Positions 24,964 through 35,900 of a stretch of 64,000 bases of DNA are shown one piece after another. Location: positions 21,001 through 85,000 of the forward strand of contig CM060109.1 of assembly GCA_030522415.1 (NCBI GenBank). The letters are read 5' to 3'. The position numbers and the translations under genes were made by a program. The notes beneath the pieces were generated by a model, which saw nothing but the letters and a program-made list of their open reading frames with translations, did no database searches and was not told the origin of the DNA. Positions within the stretch are counted from its first letter, which is position 1. Each line of letters begins with the position of its first letter. The DNA comes from Channallabes apus (taxonomy: Eukaryota; Chordata; Actinopteri; Siluriformes; Clariidae).

Positions 24964-25611
24964 TGTAAGTGCCATATCGCACTTGTTATGAATTTGTTGT
25001 TGTGTTTATTTTATTTTATTTGCTGTTATTTCATTTATTCTACCTTGTTCTATTCATTAGTAAAGCATTAAGCATTAAGTTTGTTACATAAGCCATAAGC
25101 TTTATATTTCTTAGTCATGCATCATAAGTTGACAATCGTAAGTTGGTCTGTGATGTCATTCTACTATTACATGCATTTGTGTGACTGTCATATGTTAGAG
25201 AGTTCAGTATAGATTTGGAAGGCTACGGAAACACAAGCTTTAGACCGTCAGCTAATGAGAGCTCCCGGTAAGCTAGAAATGTAAAATACAGCAACTAGGT
25301 TGTTGTAACCGTAAGCTAACGTAAGCTGGGAATGTAAGAAACAACAAGAGTGTTGTTAAATACCCAAGCCAAGATTGTAATCTACAAGATACAGCAAATA
25401 GGTTGTTGTAAAAGTCAGAGATTTGCAAGATGCAGCAACTGGTGTCTGTAATCACAGTGGATTTACTCAAGATGACTGTATGAAGTGTTGATTCTTTGAC
25501 GCTGACAAAATAAACTACAAGAGACAAAGAGATCAGACTTCTGTCGTGTGAGTGAAACTTTAAACCAAAGCTATGCGTCAAGACTAGTGAAATAATATGA
25601 CCGCATCTACA
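24964..25611 (+). repeat. BEL/Pao LTR, outer right copy
   Basis: Full length (648 bp), TGTAAGTGCC...CATCTACA, followed by GTCCC. More diverged from the 5' LTR than the truncated LTR at 20271 is; for example TTTGCTGTTATTTC here against TTACTAGTTGTTATTTC. Confidence 0.88.
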
Positions 25612-25616
25612 GTCCC

Positions 25617-26049
25617 CGTTTCTGGCTTCTGGTCTGACCTGCTAAACCCATTTCAGATGAAATTCTACTTTATTGAGATGCACCTGTATATCAGATCAGT
25701 ACCAAGAATATTTTACTCGATTTTAAGAGAATGAATTTAATCCTTGTTAAACTATACTATTTGTTTACCATTTGTTTACTCAGTCAACTCTTAACTTAGT
25801 AATGGCTACAATCCTAAATCCTTTAAATGAGCAGTTATTAAACTCCTAACTAAGAAACTGACTAACTCTAGATGGCCTTCCTGTTTAATCATGTGGAGTA
25901 ATAAAAGACCTTGATGTGATTAATGATGATTATTGATTGCAATCTTTAATTTGAAGCTGCTGTAGATAATAGCAAAGCCTCATTGATAACTTAGGTTTGT
26001 TGTGACTGGTTACTTTACATACCAAGGAGCTCTCTGGCTCTCCCTTTTA
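25617..26049. other. AT-rich spacer, nothing recognised
   Basis: Between the BEL locus and the L2 LINE. No coding or terminal-repeat signal. Confidence 0.4.
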
Positions 26050-28345
26050 GTTATGCTGATAGGGTTATTGATGAAATTGCTCCGGAAAAGGTCCGAAAGA
26101 CGGGCAGACAGAAATCATCGTGGAGAAAATCAAAAGCAGTTCAGAGTATGAAAAGACAATGTCAAAAAGCTGAACGTATGTGGCGGAAGACGGAACTTAA
26201 AATTCACTATAGCATCTATAAAGACAGCCTTCATGCTTTAAATTTGGAACTAGCCACAGACCTTCTTCTCAAACATTATAAACAGTAACTTAAACAACAC
26301 TCACACTCTTTTTGCTACTGTTGAGAGACTGACAAACCCACCAACTCAGATCCCCATTGAAATGCTCTCCGACAGCAAATGCAATGAGTTTGCTTCCTTC
26401 TTTTCTGAGAAAATCATTAACACTAGAAGGGCTATTAACACATCAAGTTATGCAGAGGTCAGAAAAACTCAAACACAACCTCACAGAACAGTTACTATGT
26501 CTGTCTTTTAAGCAATTGATAGCAAAATCTTGGGAGAAATAGTACAGAACCTCAAATTATCATCCTGCGACCTCGACACACTTCACACATCTTTTCTAAC
26601 CCTAACCTAATCTGTTTAGAAGCAGATCTTTTAGAAGTGGTGAACACCTCACGTCTCTCTGGGACTTTTCTGAACTCTCTGAAAACTGCAGTTGTAAAGC
26701 CCCTCCTGAAAAAGAGCAATCTTGATAATATGATATTGAAAAACCACAATACCAATATCAAATCTTCCTTTTATAGGTAAGATTATTGAAAATGTTGTTT
26801 TTAATCAGCTGAACAACCAATTAATCTCAAATGAATATCTGGACAGTTTTCAATCTGGTTTCCGAGCGCATCACAGTACAGAGACAGCGCTCATAAAGAT
26901 AATAAATGACATTTGTTTAAATTCTGATTCTGGCAAAATATCAGTGTTGGTACTGCTAGATCTTAGTGCTGTGTCGATCATAACACACTAATAGAAAGAC
27001 TGGAAAACTGGGTCGAGCTTTCTGGGATGGTACTACTGTACAAGTAAAATGGTTCAGGTCATACTTTGAAGGGAGAGGTTATTATGTGAGTATAGGAGAG
27101 CATAAGTCTAAGTGGATGTCCATGACATGTGGAGTCCCACAAGGCTCAATTCTTGCACCCCTCCTGTTTAGCCTGTATTTGATCCCACTAAGTCAGATAA
27201 TGAGAAAGAACCAAATTGCCTACAGTATATCACAGCTATGCTGATGATACCCAGCTTTACCTAGCCTTATCTCCTAATGACTATAGCCCCATTGACTCCC
27301 TCTGCCAATGCATTGATGACATTAACAGTCGAATGTGCCAAAATCTTCTTTAGTTAAACAAGGAGAAAACTGAGGTCATTGCATTTGGAAATAAAGATGA
27401 AGCTCTGAAGGTGAATGCATACCTTCACTCTAGGGGTCAAAAAACAAAAAATCAAGTCAAGAATCTTGGGGTGATTCTGGAGACAGACCTTAGTTTCAGT
27501 AGTCATGTCAAGGCAGTAACTAAATCAGCTACTATCATCTTAAAAACACTGCAAGAATTAGATGTTTTGTTTCCAATCAAGACGTGGAGAAACTTGTCCA
27601 TGCCTTTATCACCAGCATTGTAATGGTCTCCTCACTGGCCTTCCCAAGAAGACCATTAGACAGCTGCAGCCCCTCCAAAATGCTGCCAGAATTCTAACTA
27701 GAAACAGAAAATCTGATCACATCACACCAGTGCTCACGTCTTTACACCGGCTTCCTGTAGCATTTAGGATAGATTTTAAAGTACTTTTACTTGTTTATAA
27801 ATCACTCAATGGCCTAGGACCTAAATACATTACCGATATGCTCACTGAATATAAACCTAACAGACCACTCAGATCATTAGGATCGAGTCAGTTAGAAATA
27901 CCAAGGGTTCACACGAAACAAGGGGAGTCGCTTTTAGCCATTATGCTGCCCGCAGGTGGAACCAGATCCAGAAGAGATCAGATGTGCTAAAACATTAGTC
28001 ACATTTAAATCGTGACTTAAAACTCATCTGTTTAGCTGTGCATTTATTGAATGAGCACCGTACTACGTCCGAAATGAATGCACTGTATTTTAGATTTACT
28101 TTATTTTATTATTATTGTATAATTTTTTTTACTGTTTCTAAATCAAATTTTAAGTAAGTTAAAAACTTGTCATTACGAATTGTTTTATTTTTATTTTAAA
28201 TCAAACTTAATTTCTATTTTAAATTTTAAGTGCTATTATTTTCTATTTCTTTTTATAATTATATTCTTCTCTTATATGTAACGCACTTTGAATTACCATT
28301 GTGTATGAAATGTGCTATACAAATAAACTTGCCTTGCCTATGCTG
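26050..28345 (+). mobile_element. L2-type LINE, 5'-truncated and decayed
   Basis: Starts within the linker before RT (VIDEIAPEKVRKTGRQK). Recognisable RT blocks are [41 protein letters not shown] and [12 protein letters not shown] near 26850-27260, with several stops and shifts between them. The C-terminal part follows: VKNLGVILETDLSF at 27440 and HRLPVAFRIDFKVLLLVYKS at 27745. The 3' end is TGCTATACAAATAAACTTGCC. Frame breaks make it non-functional. Confidence 0.85.
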
Positions 28346-28625
28346 TCATAGATAGTCCAGCCAGTGACTGTTAGCATACCTACTTTTCCTCTCTACTACA
28401 CATGGCGCTCCTGAATTACCCGTGACCCTGCCCTCCTCTGCACACCGGACCTGCACAATCAAGTTCTCATCGCTCACCGCTGCCTCAGGATGGTCTCAAA
28501 TGGTCTGCTTATAGATAGATACGATAACTGAGCTCTATGCTCAGCACAGTCGCATCCGGTTTGTTCATAATTTTCCAATTTACATTCAGAATTTATTTTT
28601 AATTTTTTATAAGCTGCTTTTGAAC

Positions 28626-29698
28626 TAGGGCTGCACGATATTAGGAAAATATGCAATATGCGATATTGTTGTTGAATACTGCGATAACGATATTTCTTGC
28701 GATATAACGTTTACCTAGAGAAATGCTTTTTTTATTATTATTATTATTGCCTATTTTTTATTTTATTTATTTATATGTAATGATCATACTAAAATAAACA
28801 GGTAATAGATATTCGTCTGATGTACAGTAATTAAATCTAATTCAGGCTAAAAAGAAACTATATGTCAAGGAAGTTGCAAATATTTAGACTTCAAAACACT
28901 ATGAATGACTTAAACCCCTCAGCAGATATTCTGACTTCTGGTTTGCTGTTACTATAAACCTGCCAACACAATATGAATTACTTTCAAACATTACTGTTTA
29001 TTTACATGTAACCATACATTCATCAATAGTGTCTTAAAACAAGAGCATCTTTTAAACTAAATATTCTCTTTGGCTTGCCTGTTTTTTTTTTAATAAAAAT
29101 AAAATTATTAAACAAAAATTAAATAAAAAAAAAACTATTTGTCACACACACACGCGCGCACACACTCACTCGCTCCTCCACCGGCACTAGGACCCGGAAG
29201 TAATGCAGGCGCGAACCCGGAAGTAAGGTGGAAGAGGAGTAAACAAACCACCGCATACAGCTTAGTCACTGAGTTCATGCATGTCGGTGCAGATGGTTTA
29301 CTTTCTGATTCGAGTGCGTGTTTATAGGACGCGGGTTAAATGTGTGTTTTTCCCTTGCTCCCCTTCTGAGAGTCCTTAAACTAATTCGCGTGGTTATCCT
29401 GCCTACTCGCTTGCTTGCGCGTTTGGGTTTACCGTCCACGCTACAAAGGGCTAACGGCTAATCACTAAGTCTTCTGATCATCCGGGGTTAGTTCACGACA
29501 GAATGAAGTATAAAGATATAAATAATATATATAAAAGATATAAGCGAGTATAAACATAGTAAGGGCCCATCTGATTGGTCAAATTTGGACACACAAATGC
29601 TTGGCAAATAAAGTATTTATCGCAACTCTTTGCGATATGGTTATCGCACATGCCATTATCGCGATAACGATATTTTTCCGATATATCGTGCAGCCCTA
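28626..29698. mobile_element. hAT-type non-autonomous element with 8-bp duplication
   Basis: Termini TAGGGCTGCACGATAT and its inverted complement, flanked by the exact duplication TTTTGAAC at 28618-28625 and 29699-29706. The subterminal parts have CGATAACGATATTT on both sides. No transposase. A solo LTR (29140-29500) sits inside; without it the element is about 0.7 kb. Confidence 0.9.
29140..29500 (+). repeat. Solo Ty3-type LTR nested in the hAT element
   Basis: TGTCAC...ACGACA, about 360 bp. It resembles the LTR of the 4346-9447 element read on the other strand (CCGGCACTAGGACCCGGAAG; TTAGTTC-ACGACA end) but is clearly diverged. No internal retrotransposon sequence is left. No clear 5-bp duplication (CTATT left, GAATG right). 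Confidence 0.8.
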
Positions 29699-29706
29699 TT
29701 TTGAAC

Positions 29707-29929
29707 AAAAAAATGTAACTGAATTGAATTAAACTGAATTCCCCAAAACAGAAAGGTCCAAAGGGGTGCACCCACAGTGGCTTGATGCTAGGGGGCAGCC
29801 ATGACACACACGTGTATTTGTACACCTATGTAGAGATTTGTATAAAAAGATGAGATAAACCAGCTACTGTGCAATTCTAACATTTAACAATCCATCCTCA
29901 ACTACTAAGGAATCATATTTTTCAAACAT
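29707..29929. other. Intergenic spacer downstream of glb1
   Basis: No feature recognised up to the glb1 polyadenylation signal. Confidence 0.4.
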
Positions 29930-29935
29930 TTTATT
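29930..29935 (-). promoter_or_regulatory. Polyadenylation signal of glb1
   Basis: AATAAA on the minus strand, 41 bp beyond the glb1 stop codon (29976-29978). Implies a very short 3' UTR. Confidence 0.65.
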
Positions 29936-29975
29936 GCAGTTTCAGAAATACTCTCCAGATAAAAACACAATGTTC

Positions 29976-32900
29976 TCAATGTGAAGCGCGTGTTTGTTTG
30001 TTACACGCAATCATGTTGTCGAGTTGTGGGCGGTCCGTAAACACCACTCGTCTGTGATTGGATGCTCCCTCCAGCTCGAGCACGGTAATGTTGTTGGTCA
30101 CTGTAGCGCTGATTAATGATGCAGGAATATACAGCGTGTGCTGAGGCCCGCGGTCTGGCCAGAACCGACCCACGTTAACACCGTTAATGAACACCTGACC
30201 CTGCAAAACACACATTCAGATCCACACAGTCAAAGTCTTTATTAAGATTAGAACAGGTTGTTGAATTGATGGCATTATTATATAGAAGAATGCTAAAACA
30301 TTAACCAACATAAATGATTACTTTTATGTCACTTACAGTGGTGTGAAAAACTATTTGCCCCCTTCCTGATTTCTTATTCTTTTGCATGTTTGTCACACTT
30401 AAATGTTTCTGCTCATCAAAAACCGTTAACTATTAGTCAAAGATAACATAATTGAACACAAAATGCAGTTTTTAAATGAAGGTTTACGTTATTAAGGGAG
30501 AATAAAAACTCCAAATCTACATGGCCCTGTGTGAAAAAGTGATTGCCCCCCTTGTTAAAAAATAACTTAACTGTGGTTTATCACACATGAGTTCAATTTC
30601 TGTAGTCACCCCCAGGCCTGATTACTGCCACACCTGTTTCAATCAAGAAATCACTTAAATAGGAGCTACCTGACACAGAGAAGTAGACCAAAAGCACCTC
30701 AAAAGCTAGACATCATGCCAAGATCCAAAGAAATTCAGGAACAAATGAGAACAAAAGTAATTGAGTTCTATCAGTCTGGTAAAGGTTATAAAGCCATTTC
30801 TAAAGCTTTGGGACTCCAGCGAACCACAGTGAGAGCCATTATCCACAAATGCCAAAAACATGGAACAGTGGTGAACCTTCCCAGGAGTGGCCGGCCGACC
30901 AAAATTACCCCAAGAGCGCAGAGACAACTCATCCGAGAGACCACAAAAGACCCCAGGACAACATCTAAAGAACTGCAGGCCTCACTTGCCTCAATTAAGG
31001 TCAGTGTTCACGACTCCACCATAAGAAAGAGACTGGGCAGAAACGGCCTGCATGGCAGATTTCCAAGGCGCAAACCACTTTTAAGCAATAAGAACATTAA
31101 GGCTTGTCTCAATTTTGCTAAAAAAAAGATCTCAATGATTGTCAAGACTTTTGGGAAAATACCTTGTGGACCGACGAGACAAAAGTTTAACTTTTTGGAA
31201 GGTGTGTGTCCCGTTACATCTGGCGTAAAAGTAACACAGCATTTCAGAAAAAGAACATCATACCAACAGTAAAATATGGTGGTGGTAGTGTGATGGTCTG
31301 GGGTTGTTTTGCTGCTTCAGGGCCTGGAAGGCTTGCTGTGATAGATGGAACCATGAATTCTACTGTCTACCAAAAAATCCTGAAGGAGAATGTCCGGTCA
31401 TCTGTTCGTCAACTCAAGCTGAAGCGATCTTGGGTGCTGCAGCAGGACAATGACACAAAACACACCAGCAAATCCACCTCTGAATGGCTGAAGAAAAACA
31501 AAATGAAGACTTTGGAGTGGCCTAGTCAAAGTCCTGACCTGAATCCTATTGAGATGTTGCGGCATGAACTTAAAAAGGCGGTTCATGCTAGAAAACCCTC
31601 AAATAAAGCTGAATTACAACAATTCTGCAAAGATGAGTGGGCCAAAATTCCTCCAGAGCGCTGTAAAAGACTCGTTGCAAGTTATCGCAAACGCTTGATT
31701 GCAGTTATTGCTGCTAAGGGTGGCCAAACCAGTTATTAGGTTCAGGGGGCAATTACTTTTTCACACAGGGCCTTTGTAGCTTTGGATTTTTTTTTCTCCC
31801 TAAATAATAAAACCCCTCATTTAAAAACTGCATTTTGTGTTTACTTGTGTTGTCTTTGACTAATAGTTAAATGTGTTTGATGATCAGAAACATTTTGTGT
31901 GACAAACATGCAAAAGAATAAGAAATCAGGAGGGGGGCAAATAGTTTTTCACACCACTGTATGTCGGCCAAACATTTTTTTGGCCAAACAGCAACAATTT
32001 GTGGGACGACTGCTTTCATTTTATTATTAGATGAGGTGCAGTAATAAATAGATATAATGTGTCTTCCATATAGGAGTACTTTTTACACTACATTTAAATT
32101 TTTTTGAGACTGAAGTACACCTGAAATGATGCATGTGCCAACACTCACAGGCACTGGAAACTAAACTCACAATTTTCAGATTAGTATCACAAAGCTTTAC
32201 ACACTTAAGACACTTTAATACACAAAATATTAATGACACACTCCACCCTGTACTTATCTAACCTGTTATTTATACTAGTTAGCATAAACTGAAACTCTCA
32301 TCCTCAGCTGTTTGGTGATTATCATAAGAGGATTTAATGTACCTTTGTCCAGCCAGGAAGTTTGATGAAGGTGTCTCTGGAGATACCATTAGGTTTTAAA
32401 ATGCCAGAATAAATACTGGGTCCATCGTCTCCTCCCACATTTACATCAGACTTTCCTCCAGACTGCAGCCAGCCGCTCGCAATCACGCCATCAATATCCA
32501 GAGGAAAAATCAACCAATCAGAGAGGACGTCGTTACCCAGAATCAGGTTTCCCAGGATGCCCTGTTTGAAAACAAGTACACAGGAGACGGGGGTAACACA
32601 CACACACACACAGCAGTTAATGTTTATTTATAATCCTCCTAATTACAGGACCGTCACCTCACATCATTACAGTGTGTTTCAGACTCGGGGAAATGTTCTT
32701 ACCTTGTAGTCGTTGATTTTGGGTCCAAAGTTCACTCTGCCCATGTTCTCCACTAAAATGTCCAGCTGCTCCCCCTCACGCCCCGTCACATTTATCACCA
32801 GTTTAACGTCTCTCTCCATCACACCCTGATACACCTAGAATCACACACACAAACATTAAATAATCAAATATCTTTTAACCCCCATCACCCATCCCATCGC

Positions 32901-35900
32901 CCCCCCACTAATGGGGTGAGTAACAAACACACACACTCACCCCATTCACAGATACATAGGCACGGTCATGGATGCCATTTAGTGGTGAGATCAGGGGTGT
33001 TTGATCCGGAATGTCCCGCGGCAACCGTGTCCGATACAGCACATATCCATAGTACTGAAAATTAAATACTATATTAGTTTTTTACTTAGTAGATATTATG
33101 TATCTATATATCATCTAACATGCAACCAATGTGACTAAAAGGGGACACTTTATCTTTACATCATTGATTGATTTATATACGGCTATAAATAAAACACCAT
33201 TCTAAACAGACCAAAACATTAAATGTAAACACTAAATTAAACACAAACAAGAACCTTGGAGAATATTATCAGAGCCTTGTTGGGGTCAGACACACTTCTA
33301 CAACATGAAATGGTGTTATAGTACGGTCTTCTACAGGAATCGTCACTTGGGACTGTTAGGCAACAATTAGTGTTTACGCGAGAATGTCTCTACCAGAGAA
33401 CTAGAGCTCCACTCAGCCATGTTCTGCACTCTTGATGAAAGAAACCACCACAGCCATGGGAATAAACCAGAGACACTCCCCACAGACATGGCAAGAAACC
33501 AAAGACACTCCCCACAGACATGGCAAGAAACCAAAGACACTCCCCACAGACATGGCAAGAAACCAGAGGGTTAGGGTTCAGGGGTCTTGGGCTCTTTGCC
33601 CGCCATGTGCTGTGGTGCACTGGGTGCTCTGGTGTCTTTCTGTCATCAACATGGGCACCCATGGTCATGGGCGAGTTTTGAGCACCTGTGATCCTGGTAA
33701 TGATCAGTTTATGTATATACAGAGTCAGCCAAAAATTTTATTATTTATGGCCTTATTGTCACTTCAACCATATACAGTTAGTACACAGTGAAACGAAACA
33801 ACATTCCTCCAGGACCTGCTACATGCAACATAAATTTACAACATAAATTAATAGAAAAACTAAACTAGCCTAGTCAGCTGGTACTGACTGAGGGCTTCCG
33901 ATCAGAAAGTCCAGGATCCAGTTGCAGACGGAGGTGTTCAGGCCCAACAGGCTCAGCTTCCCGATCAGTTGTTGAGGGATGATAGATTTCAGCTCAGCAT
34001 TCAACATTATGTACAGCATTCGAACGTATGTATCCTTCTTGTCTAAGTGTGTGAGGGCAAGATGGAGTGCAGTGGAGATGGCGTTATCCATTGAGCGGTT
34101 AGGACGGAAGCAAATTGCAGTGGGTCCAGTGAAGGGGGCAACCAGGGTCTTGATGCGTCTCATGACGAGCCGCTCGAAGCACTTCATGATGGTGGGTGTA
34201 AGTGCAACGAGACGGTAGTCATTGAGACAGGACACAGAAGACTTGGGCCCAGGGACGATGGTGGTGACCTTGAAGCACGTCGGAACGACGGTGCTGCTCA
34301 GAGAGATGTTGAAGATGTCGGTAAGAACATCTACCAGCTGTTCCACACATTCTCTGAGCACTCTGCCTGGGATGTTGTCTGGTCCAGCAGCTTTACGTGG
34401 GTTGACTCTGCGTAGAGTTTTTCTCACATCAGCTGTAGTGAGACACAGCACCTGATCGTTCGGAGGAGGGGTGGACTTCCTCGCCGCCACGTCGTTCTGC
34501 CTGTCGAACCGGGCGTAGAAGTTGTTCAGAGCATCTGGGAAGGAGCCGTCACCGTCACAGGCAGGTAATGTCGTCCTATAGTGAGTGATGGCTTGTAAGC
34601 CCTACCACATGCGCCGTGTGTCACCGCTGTCTCTGAAGTGGTTGTGGATTCTCTGGGTGTGTGCGCGCTTCGCCTCTCTGATGGCCCGAGAAAGTTTGGC
34701 CCTTGCTCTTCTAAGGGCCACCTTGTCTCCTGCTTTGAAGGCAGAGTCTCGAATCCTCAGAAGTGCACGCACTTCCGCAGTAATCCACGGTTTCTGGTTG
34801 GGTCGTGAGATGATGCTCTTGGAGATAGTGACGTCATCAGTGCACTTGTTGATGTAGCTGGTCACTGATGACGTGTACTCCAGTGAAGTCGCCGTAAGTT
34901 GCAGCCTCCCTAAACATGTTCCAGTCAGTGTTCTCGAAACAGTCCTGAAGAGCAGAGATGGCTCCTGCTGGCCAGTTTTTCTACCTGCTTCAGAACTGGT
35001 TTTGAACGCATGACAAGTGGTCTGTATGCTGGAATTAGCATAACAGATATGTGGTCTGAGTAGCCGAGGTGGGGGCGGGGCTCTGCACGATATGCGCCGG
35101 GGATGTTTGTGTAAACAAGATCCAGCATGTTTTGCCCTCTCGTTGCAAAGTCCACATATTGGACTGGAATCCAATATGGAATCTAGGAAGCACTGACTTG
35201 AGATTTGCATGGGTGAAATCTCCACCAACAATAAACAGTCCATCCGGGTGTGTATTTTTGCAGTTCACTTATCTTTGCATACAGTTCCCAGCGCTAGGTG
35301 GAATGTACACTCCAATAATGAAAACAGTGGTGAATTCTGTGGGTAAGTAAAAAGGTCTACATCTAACAGTCACAAACTCCACCAGCGATGAGCAATAACT
35401 AGAAACTAGCAGAGTTCTTGCACCATTTCGTGTTGATGTAAACACACAAGCTGCCGCCGCGAGTCTTACCGCACAGAGCTGCATTTCTGTTGGCGCAAAA
35501 CGAGGCTAACCCATCTAGCTGAATGCCGGCGTCCGGTTCTCTGTCGCTGTGCCATGTCTCCGTGAAAACAAAGACCTCACGCTGTGTAGCCTGCTGGAGT
35601 CGGATGTAGTTCAGTTTATTGTCCAGGGAGCAGACGTTGGATAAGATGATGGACTGGAGAGCCGGCCGGCTAGGGTTTGTTTTTAGCCTAGCACAGACTC
35701 TCGCCCGCTTGCCGCGCTTCCGCTTCCTTGCGCACCGCTTCCGATGTCACCTTCTCCGGCCACTGGGATCAGGCAACAGAGGCTTCGAGGCCTGGTTTAC
35801 ACAGCAAGCCTAGATCGCGTAGCTTTTCCCGCAGCTCATCATGGATGTCGTTAACCGGGTTATTTAGGTAGAAAAGTGTCTGGCAGTTGTATGTACGGAC

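Larger units (their letters stand above)
11918..25611 (+). mobile_element. Composite BEL/Pao LTR-retrotransposon locus
   Basis: The outer LTRs (11918-12567 and 24964-25611) start TGTAAG and end CTACA. Both are bordered by the same 5-mer GTCCC (11913-11917 and 25612-25616), the duplication length expected for BEL/Pao. Inside lie gag, a nested 3 kb DNA element, a decayed pol, a third LTR cut short at 20500, and 4.4 kb of AT-rich DNA. A normal BEL element has two LTRs and about 6-8 kb, so this locus looks like two elements sharing LTRs, or a recombination product. Confidence 0.75.

Noticed and set aside
24959..25616. Independent solo LTR with its own target duplication
   Set aside because: The left flank ATAAAC does not match the right flank GTCCC; GTCCC matches the left flank of the LTR at 11918 instead.
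34602..35484. Separate host genes in glb1 intron 12
   Set aside because: Reads as shifted endonuclease and linker parts of the LINE at 33741-36030.
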